From contig JAAEQB010000102.1 of assembly GCA_024231975.1 (NCBI GenBank), positions 1 to 64,000 of the forward strand: a stretch of 64,000 nucleotides of DNA. Direction: 5' to 3'. The first letter of the stretch is position 1; every line of letters starts with the position of its first letter. Source of the DNA: Allobosea sp. Its GTDB lineage: Bacteria; Pseudomonadota; Alphaproteobacteria; Rhizobiales; Beijerinckiaceae. A program made the position numbers and the translations under genes. Below, piece after piece: positions 52,997 through 59,598 of this stretch. The notes under the pieces were generated by a model. The model was not told the DNA's origin. It did no database searches and worked only from the letters and a program-made list of their open reading frames with translations.

Positions 52997-53254
52997 TCAG
53001 GCCACGTCCCTGAGAGCGGCCTGAGCGGGATACCGGACCACACGCAGCAGCGTATCGTTGCTGATCGGCAGCAGCATCCTGGCGGCAAAACTCGCTTGGG
53101 GTCGGCCGCCCAAGGCGAGCCCGAGATGCTGGACGATATGATCGAGACGATCAGTCCGGTGTGCTCGTAGCGTGAGAATGCGGTCACCGAAGCGCTCTGC
53201 GAAGATCTGGCGGCCACATAGGACCGCATCGCCTCGAAGGAGCCGCTTCATCAT
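52997..53254 (-). pseudogene. ISL3-like transposase fragment
   Basis: An 85-codon frame reads CGRQIFAERF, then LDHIVQHLGLALGGRPQAS and PISNDTLLRVVR. This resembles the N-terminal third of ISL3-family transposases (helix-turn-helix region after the zinc finger). The catalytic part is missing. Confidence 0.7.
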
Positions 53255-53364
53255 GCTGCTGCCTTCTAGAAACCAGCGTCAGAGCAGCCGCTACCTGCAG
53301 TGAAGCCGACTCAGACCCAATATTGGACGCTGATCGGGAGGGCAACTTTTTGAGCTGTTTGACA

Positions 53365-54171
53365 TCATGGTGAACGGCCGTGCCCGACCGACGATCCATG
53401 TCGCTGGGCATGGGCCGAAACAGTCAGCCTGGCTGTGCCGGCGCCCCTGAAACTCCCTTGAATGGTTGCAATCTCCGGCAGCCGGCTAGCGGACGCCGTC
53501 GGGATCAGGCACTGTCCTGTTGCAGATGGGGCGAGCGGGTCGTGCATGCGCCATTGCTCTCCCTCCCAGATGGCGATCCAGGCGTGCCGGCGAACCGGGC
53601 GCGTGTGGTTGTGCAGGTCGACGAGGCGATAGCCGCCGACGAAACGGACCGGAACGCTCTGGGCGCGAATGATCTCGACGGCAAGGCGCGCGATCGCCTC
53701 GCAGGAGCCTGTCCGTCGCTGCGCGATCTCCTGCAGGGTTTGCGGCTGGTCGCGCGGATCGTCGCTGTAGCGCCAGGATCGGCGGAGGTCGGCCAAGGCC
53801 TGAGGCCAAGGCATGGAGGCCGCCGTGTCCACCAGCCCGTCCAGGACGAGGTCTGCGGCGGTCGGTGCAAGAGCCGGCAACGCCGCATCAGTGCCGACCA
53901 GATGGTCGAAACTGGCATTGAGGCGCAGGCGAGGTGTCGGCCCGGCGAGCTTCAGCCTGTCGACGATGACGCCATTCCGATCGATCTCCGGCGGATCGAA
54001 GCGGCCTTCCGGCTCACTGGCGAGACGGATGGCCGCGAGACCCGTGCCGGCAGCGAGCAACGGCCGGACCCGAAGCTCGATATCGAGATGATGCGCCGGT
54101 CGGTCGAAAGCGTAGACGAGATCGAGAGTCAGCTGCACCCGCTCGGCCGGCAGGCGAGCTTCTGACGTCAT
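53365..54171 (-). CDS. Transglutaminase-like cysteine-protease-fold protein
   Basis: A 268-residue protein. The catalytic triad of the transglutaminase-like superfamily is visible in order: cysteine in RRTGSCEAIARLAVEI (about residue 170), histidine in RRHAWIAIWEGEQW, and aspartate in MHDPLAPS. The N-terminal 130 residues have beta-rich character without known domain. ATG 54171 overlaps the upstream TPR gene's stop by four bases, so it is the last gene of the operon running leftward from 63205. The C-terminal end borders IS debris and may have been altered. It could be an amidase, protease or secreted effector; no signal peptide is visible. Confidence 0.8.
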   Translation of the reverse strand: MTSEARLPAERVQLTLDLVYAFDRPAHHLDIELRVRPLLAAGTGLAAIRLASEPEGRFDPPEIDRNGVIVDRLKLAGPTPRLRLNASFDHLVGTDAALPALAPTAADLVLDGLVDTAASMPWPQALADLRRSWRYSDDPRDQPQTLQEIAQRRTGSCEAIARLAVEIIRAQSVPVRFVGGYRLVDLHNHTRPVRRHAWIAIWEGEQWRMHDPLAPSATGQCLIPTASASRLPEIATIQGSFRGAGTARLTVSAHAQRHGSSVGHGRSP

Positions 54172-55949
54172 GCTTCCGCTTCGGCGGTCAAATGCATGCG
54201 CAGGAGCCGCTCGAGTTCCGCGCGCGATGCGGTCGCATCGGATGCTTGTTTCGCTCGGCAGGGCGTCAGCGTTGGATAGAAGCGCGCTTGCCCGGCCTCT
54301 TCCTGCCAGATCCAGTGCGGCGCGCGCGACAGGAGCGCGATGCCGGGGCGGCCGAGTGCGCCGGCAAGATGCAGGGCAAGACAATCCGGCGCCAGCACCA
54401 GATCGAGCGCGGCGATGGCGGCGGCAAGATCCTCCGGCCCGGCGATCCGATGGCCGGCATCGATGACGTCCGGCGCCTGCAAGAGCTCGTCCCGCGCTGC
54501 GCCCATCGCCAGACTCACCATCGTGCCCAATGGCCTGGCGACTGCCAGAAGGTCCTGCAGCCCCATTCCGGGGAGGTGCGCCGACCAGACGATGCCGATG
54601 CGCGGGCCCGGCAGCGCCGCGATCGCATCCTGCCAGAGTCGGGCACGGCTGGGCTCGACCGTAATGTAAGGCGCCGACATCGCGAGCACGCCGGCATCGG
54701 CGCGCAGATGCGCCATCGCCTCGGCGAGAACGAGCGGCCGCGCGGTGGCGTGGTTCGTTTCCGTGAGGGCAGGCGCGAGCGGCGCCAGCAGGGGATGCAG
54801 GGCGGCAGGCGCCAGCAAAGGCAGTTCTCGGCCGGCCTGCGTGGCCAGGGCCGGCAGCAGGCGCAGCGCGAAGACGACCTCCCCGAGCGGCATGTCGGGC
54901 GGAATCAGTACCGCATCGATCTCCTGGCGAGGCTCCGGGAGATCGCGATAGGCGTCCTCGAAGCGTCCGAGCGCGAACAGGCAGGCATGTCGCAGCGAGC
55001 GTGCCTCGGAGAGCTGCATCGCGGCAGCGCGCTCGCTCGCCAGCAGCGCGTCGCCGAAGCGTCCGGCACCGGCCAGCGCCCGCGCCAGCGCGAGCAGGGC
55101 GGGACCGCCCTCCGCTCCGTTCCCGCGCGCCGCCGCGGCCAGCGCGGCGAAGGCGGATCGCGCCGCGGCATCGTCCGCCGCGGCCAGCGCCTGCAGCTCC
55201 AATGCGGGCAGGTCACCGGGAGCGAGGGCCAGCGCTCGCCGCGTCAGCTCACCCGAACGTCCGGGATCGCGGGCGGCAAGGAGCCGCGCCAGGGTGACGA
55301 TGTGCAGCGGGTCCGATGGTGCGCAGAGATAGGCCCGCTCGGCACAGTCGATCGCGCTCGCCTCATTGCCGAGCGCAGCATGCGCTTCGGCGAGATTGTG
55401 CCAGGCCTCGATGCAGGTCTCATCGAGGGCAACGGCCTCTTCGAAACAGGCGATGGCGAGCGATCGGTCGGAGGCAGCGAGCGCACAGAGGCCGCGCAGC
55501 AGCCAGGCGCGCGGCCGCTCGGGATCGCATTCGAGCGCCTGCTGGGCCTCGATGGCCGCTTCCGAGGGGCGTCTCTGCACTAACAGGAGCTCGGCCCGGC
55601 GCTCTCTGACGCCCGCATGCTCCGGCGCGAAACGGACTGCCTGATCGAGGCAGGTTTCGGCGTCGTCGAGGCGATCGCATTCGGTGTGCAGGGCGGCGAG
55701 ATTGGCAAGGATCTCGGGCTCGCCCGGCAGTAATCTCGCGGCGGCACCGATCAGCCTTTCCGCCGCGGCCGTGTCGCGCCGCCGCAGCGCCGCGCCGCCG
55801 AGCCCGTTCAGCACCCAGGGATCGTCCGGCCGGGTTGCGAGCGCCTCGCGCAGGATCGCCTCGGCCTCGTCGGTGCGGCCTTCGGACAGGCGCTTCAGTC
55901 CGGCCCGGACTCTGGTTGCATGGCTGGTGGCGGCTGCCTGCGCGTTCAT
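54168..55949 (-). CDS. TPR protein with glycosyltransferase 9-like C-terminal domain
   Basis: A 593-residue protein. About eight tetratricopeptide repeats occupy residues 5-300 (e.g. ILREALATRPDDPWVLNGLGGAALRR and CFEEAVALDETCIEAWHNLAEAHAALG). The C-terminal half (about 340-580) ends with RIGIVWSAHLPG and APDCLALHLAGALGRPGIALLSRAPHWIWQ, the sugar-nucleotide-binding motif of GT9/OGT-like proteins. It may glycosylate or simply bind partner proteins of the operon. It overlaps the DUF3540 gene and the transglutaminase-like gene by four bases each, so it belongs to the same coupled operon. Confidence 0.82.
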   Translation of the reverse strand: MNAQAAATSHATRVRAGLKRLSEGRTDEAEAILREALATRPDDPWVLNGLGGAALRRRDTAAAERLIGAAARLLPGEPEILANLAALHTECDRLDDAETCLDQAVRFAPEHAGVRERRAELLLVQRRPSEAAIEAQQALECDPERPRAWLLRGLCALAASDRSLAIACFEEAVALDETCIEAWHNLAEAHAALGNEASAIDCAERAYLCAPSDPLHIVTLARLLAARDPGRSGELTRRALALAPGDLPALELQALAAADDAAARSAFAALAAAARGNGAEGGPALLALARALAGAGRFGDALLASERAAAMQLSEARSLRHACLFALGRFEDAYRDLPEPRQEIDAVLIPPDMPLGEVVFALRLLPALATQAGRELPLLAPAALHPLLAPLAPALTETNHATARPLVLAEAMAHLRADAGVLAMSAPYITVEPSRARLWQDAIAALPGPRIGIVWSAHLPGMGLQDLLAVARPLGTMVSLAMGAARDELLQAPDVIDAGHRIAGPEDLAAAIAALDLVLAPDCLALHLAGALGRPGIALLSRAPHWIWQEEAGQARFYPTLTPCRAKQASDATASRAELERLLRMHLTAEAEA

Positions 55950-56599
55950 CCGATCGTCACGCGCTTGGCGTCGAGGCGGATGTCGTCGCGGGCTAGATGC
56001 GTCTCGATGGCGGCGCTGACCGTGGTGAGCTCGGTCTGCGAGACATGCGTGCCGATGCGCTCAGCGTCGATGCCGGCGATCGCGGTGTTGCGCTCTTGCG
56101 AGGTCACCTCGATGCGTTGCGCCACGGTCGATTGACGGCCGACGACGGTGGTCAGGGCATCGCCGACGACGGATGCCAGCCGCGAGAGCTGCGTCAGCAC
56201 GTCGGTGACCAGATGGAAGCGCCGGCTGGTCACGGCCACTTCCGGCGCTTCGAGCCCGAGCCGCGCCGTGGCGCTGAGAGCGATGCTCGGCGCCACGATG
56301 GCGAGGCTCGCAGCCCGGTCCGGCAAGGCGAGCGTCGCGTCGCCGAGGCCGGCGCGGGTGAGGACTGCCAGGATGAAGACGCGCCGGCCGGAGGAGACGA
56401 TGAGCACTTCGTCGTCGGGCTGCGGTTGGATCAGGCAGGAGACGGCGCGCGAGGCCTCGCGGGTGCCTGCCTCGTCTTGGATGAGGCAGCGCTCGCCGGT
56501 GACTGCGAGCACGCGCGCGGAGATCAGCCGATCCGCCTCCCGGAAAGGCTCAGCTGACGCTTCGGCGATGGCGAAGGGCGTGCGCAAGGCTTGGCTCAT
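55946..56599 (-). CDS. DUF3540 protein (type VI secretion-associated)
   Basis: A 217-residue protein of the DUF3540 family found beside T6SS effector genes. The N-terminal 70 residues have a compact beta pattern (RVLAVTGERCLIQDEAG... VSCLIQPQPDDEVLIVSS... FILAVLTRAG), and the rest is helical then beta-repetitive (residues 120-217). The N-terminal part aligns with residues about 22-78 of the next protein (56596-58077). Start overlaps that gene's stop by four bases. Function unknown. Confidence 0.82.
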   Translation of the reverse strand: MSQALRTPFAIAEASAEPFREADRLISARVLAVTGERCLIQDEAGTREASRAVSCLIQPQPDDEVLIVSSGRRVFILAVLTRAGLGDATLALPDRAASLAIVAPSIALSATARLGLEAPEVAVTSRRFHLVTDVLTQLSRLASVVGDALTTVVGRQSTVAQRIEVTSQERNTAIAGIDAERIGTHVSQTELTTVSAAIETHLARDDIRLDAKRVTIG

Positions 56600-58077
56600 G
56601 ATCTGAAAAGGAAGCCGGTTTTGACATCGATATCCTTGCCGCCGATCTCGACCGTGCTTTTCCCCAACCTAACCGCCTTGAGATAGGCGCTCATGTCGGC
56701 GTTCTTCACTTCCAGGCCGAATTTCTTGCCGTCGATGCCGACCCATTTGAAGTCCAGGCCGTTGACGTATTTGAAGTCCGAGCCGAGCACCGCCTTCGTG
56801 TCGAAGCCGATGACGCCTTTGAACGCGATGCCGATGATAATGTTCATGTCGATGGCGAGATTGATCTTGAGATCGATCGCGGCGTTGAGGCGGAACTCCG
56901 TACCCAAGGCGAGCGTCAACGTCGCCGCCAGTGTCATGTTGATGCGGGCGGCAAGGTTGGTCGAGATCTGGTCGCCGAGGAAATAGCTGGTCGACACGCC
57001 GAAGAACTTCTTCTCCTCATAGCCGTGGAACTCGGTGTATTTCTCGCCGTAGAACCACTCCTTGGCTGTGCCGTAGGTCTTCTTCTCGGAGGTGGAATAG
57101 AGCCATTCCGACAGCGGTCCCTTGGCCTCGTTCTTCACATAGCCATAGGCGAGCAGGGAGATGTTGGCGGGCGCGTTTGGCGTGCCGGCGGTGATCGAGA
57201 CGCCGGAAAGCGCGTTGACGGCGAAGACGCCGGCGGGGGCGGTGAACTTGATGTCGCCGTCCGAGACGTTGGTGGTCTGGCCCTTGACGATGTCGACCAG
57301 CATGCCGCCGCCGACCGAGAGGTTGACGTCGGAATCGGTCTTGCCGAGGAAGCCGTCGCCGGAGGAGGTGGTCGTCTTGGCCTTGGTCGAGATGGTCAGC
57401 AGCTCCATCTGGCCGGCCTTGTTCTTCACGAACTTGTCGCCGCGCTTGAGATAGCCCTGCTTGACGGAGCCATCGGCATTGGTCGCGTCGCTCGCCTTTG
57501 CCTCATTGGCCGTCTCGGCGACGGTGACATAGGGGTTCTTGCCGCTGAGCAGCGAGGCCAGCGACAGGTCCGGGCTCGGCTCGGTCTTGGTCGTGTTCGA
57601 GGTGCTGCTCTTCGACAGCAGGAGCTCGGGCATCATCGAGCCCTCCTCGCCCTCGACATAGGCCCCGAGGCGCAGATAGGTGCCGCTGCCGAATTCGTCG
57701 GGCTTCAGCGGCACGTCGATGCGGGTATAGGGCCGGCCGGCCGCGGCCTCACCTTCGCTGACCGAGGAATCCTCGTAATACGGCACTGGCGGCAAGGGCT
57801 TGGCTTCGTCGCCGATCGCATCCAGAGCGGCAGGCTGTGCCGGCCTGGTCTCGCGGCCCAGCACGGCGAGGACATGCCATTCCTCGCCGCCGGCCCAGGC
57901 GAGAACCTGATCGCCGACATGCGGCGCGAGCGGGCAGGAGAGGGCGACGCAGGCCGGAACCTCGCCAGTCTCGCTCCGGAGAAGCAGTTGCTCGCCGGCG
58001 CGGGCGATCACGGTCGCCGGGCGCAACGCCGGCATGAAGCCGGAGGTCGGAATAAAGGCGGTTGCGGCGGGCATCAT
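56596..58077 (-). CDS. Unrecognised 493-residue protein of the T6SS-like operon, beta-repeat C-terminus
   Basis: Domain order: an OB-like N-terminal region (about residues 20-80, VIARAGEQLLLRSETGE... HVGDQVLAWAGGEEWHVLAVLG) that resembles the DUF3540 N-terminus. An acidic, Ser/Thr-rich middle (about 85-210) follows. A long repetitive C-terminus (about 240-493) consists of short hydrophobic beta-type stretches (e.g. NLSVGGGMLVDIVKG, INMTLAATLTLALG, IDLKINLAIDMNIIIG). The last part could form a beta-helix or spike like VgrG/gp5 tails. I know no named family for it. GGGAGAGCACCG precedes the start, where two ATGs (58077, 58074) are possible. It lies between the PAAR-like and DUF3540 genes. Confidence 0.72.
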   Translation of the reverse strand: MMPAATAFIPTSGFMPALRPATVIARAGEQLLLRSETGEVPACVALSCPLAPHVGDQVLAWAGGEEWHVLAVLGRETRPAQPAALDAIGDEAKPLPPVPYYEDSSVSEGEAAAGRPYTRIDVPLKPDEFGSGTYLRLGAYVEGEEGSMMPELLLSKSSTSNTTKTEPSPDLSLASLLSGKNPYVTVAETANEAKASDATNADGSVKQGYLKRGDKFVKNKAGQMELLTISTKAKTTTSSGDGFLGKTDSDVNLSVGGGMLVDIVKGQTTNVSDGDIKFTAPAGVFAVNALSGVSITAGTPNAPANISLLAYGYVKNEAKGPLSEWLYSTSEKKTYGTAKEWFYGEKYTEFHGYEEKKFFGVSTSYFLGDQISTNLAARINMTLAATLTLALGTEFRLNAAIDLKINLAIDMNIIIGIAFKGVIGFDTKAVLGSDFKYVNGLDFKWVGIDGKKFGLEVKNADMSAYLKAVRLGKSTVEIGGKDIDVKTGFLFRS

Positions 58078-58114
58078 CGGTGCTCTCCCGTGCGATCAGA
58101 AATGCGGCCGGTGT

Positions 58115-58519
58115 TCAGGACAGGCAGATCGTGGTGACCTGGCTGGGGGCGAGCGTGAGGCCGACGATGTTCGGGCTCATGCCGTTCTGCATGGTCGGGT
58201 TGAGCATCTTCGTGGCCGGCGGGCCGCCGAGGAACATCGTGACCGAGCCCATCGCATGCTTCACAGGGCCCATGACGAAGCCCGAGGCGACGCCGAGCAG
58301 GACGCCGGGCTGGTCGCCAAGGCTCATCGGTTTGGTGGTCAGCAGGTTGTGGGCCGGCATGCAGGTCAGGAAGGTCGTCAGCTGCGTCGGGATCGCCGTC
58401 GGCGCCAGCGCGAGGTTCGGATAAGGCACCGGGATCGGCACGACCGCCGGCGTCAGGCAGACGTCGGGAAAGGCGAAGTCGATGGCTGGGATTGGCCCGG
58501 AGGAGTTGACGAAGACCAT
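58115..58519 (-). CDS. PAAR-like protein (DUF4150)
   Basis: A 134-residue protein of the DUF4150 family. MVFVNSSGPIPAIDFAFPDVCLTP, then PIPVPYPNLALAPTAIP and MGSVTMFLGGPPATKMLNPTMQNG, match PAAR-related tip proteins that sharpen the T6SS spike and carry effectors. Two conserved cysteines are present (residues about 21 and 53) with a third near the end. It is 37 bases upstream of the 493-residue protein on the same strand. Its neighbours DUF3540 and DUF2169 are usual partners. Confidence 0.85.
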   Translation of the reverse strand: MVFVNSSGPIPAIDFAFPDVCLTPAVVPIPVPYPNLALAPTAIPTQLTTFLTCMPAHNLLTTKPMSLGDQPGVLLGVASGFVMGPVKHAMGSVTMFLGGPPATKMLNPTMQNGMSPNIVGLTLAPSQVTTICLS

Positions 58520-58530
58520 CGCGTGCCTCC

Positions 58531-59598
58531 TCAGGCCAGGGCCGCGACGCGCGCCGGATCGTAGAGATCGGCGACAGCGCGCTGTGGATCGGTCGGAAGG
58601 GTCGAGCCTGTCGCATGCTGGAACAGTGTGCCTTCGGCCGAGACGCCGTGAAGACTGGTGCGATGGAAGCGCGCCGCGATGAAGGAGGCGCCGTCGAGCC
58701 GGGCGTAGGGGAACTGCGCGTGGTCGAGCAAGGCGCGCTCGAAGTGGGCCGCGGCGCAGTCGGCGCGTTCGAACAGGGCGTTGCTCAGCCTTGCGTCGGA
58801 GAGGTCGGCGCCAGCGAGCTTCGCCTCGCTGAAATTGGCGCTGGAGAGATCGGCACCGACCAGTTTCGCCGCCGTGAGATTGGCGCCGACCATCAGCGCC
58901 ATCGGCAGTTTCGCTCCCGACAACTCAGCGTGCGAGAGATCGGCTTCGAGGAAAAGGCTTTGCGAGAGATCGACGCCTTGAAGATTGCAGCCGGCAAGGC
59001 GGGCTTTCATCAGATTGATCCGCGACAGCCGGACCTTGCGCAGGTCGCGCTGCGACAGATCCGCCTCCATCGCGAACATCGTATCGATGTCCGCGCCATC
59101 GAGGATGGCAGTTCGCAGATCGCCCTTGACCAGCGTCAGGCCGCGGATCGTCGCATCCGACAGATCGATGCTCCCGAGGACGCATTCGACCAGCGCGACC
59201 GTCGTCAGCTCGGACCCGGCGAAGCAGGCCCGCGACAGGTCGACCCGGGCGAAGCTCGTGCTGGCGAGTTTCGCGCCGGTGAAATCGACCTCGGTCGCGT
59301 CGGCTTCGGCGAACTGGCAATGGAGCAGCGTCGCACGGACGAAGGATGAGGCGGTCAACCCGGTGCGAGGCCATTGCACCGTGTCGAACTCCGCGCCGCT
59401 GAAATCGGCCCGTTCGAAACGGCATTGGACGAGCTGGCATTGCTTCAGCCGCGCCTCGCGAAAGCGGGCACCCGAGAAGTCGCAGCCGATCAGGATCGCG
59501 CCATCCAGCGTTATGCCGCCGAAATCCGCCCCGGCGAAGGAGGCGCCCTCGACCGGCAGGCCGAGCTCGACGCGCTCGAGAAGATCCTCACGGCGCAT
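58531..59598 (-). CDS. Pentapeptide-repeat protein
   Basis: A 355-residue protein built almost wholly of A(D/N)LxX pentapeptide repeats (e.g. GADFGGITLDGAILIGCDFSG and ADLSHAELSGAKLPMALMVGANL), which fold as a right-handed quadrilateral beta-helix of about 60 repeats. Its first 20 residues are helical. Its start overlaps the end of the DUF2169-pentapeptide gene by 11 bases. It is followed after 11 bases by the DUF4150 gene. Role in this operon unknown; it may be a scaffold or effector partner. Confidence 0.9.
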   Translation of the reverse strand: MRREDLLERVELGLPVEGASFAGADFGGITLDGAILIGCDFSGARFREARLKQCQLVQCRFERADFSGAEFDTVQWPRTGLTASSFVRATLLHCQFAEADATEVDFTGAKLASTSFARVDLSRACFAGSELTTVALVECVLGSIDLSDATIRGLTLVKGDLRTAILDGADIDTMFAMEADLSQRDLRKVRLSRINLMKARLAGCNLQGVDLSQSLFLEADLSHAELSGAKLPMALMVGANLTAAKLVGADLSSANFSEAKLAGADLSDARLSNALFERADCAAAHFERALLDHAQFPYARLDGASFIAARFHRTSLHGVSAEGTLFQHATGSTLPTDPQRAVADLYDPARVAALA

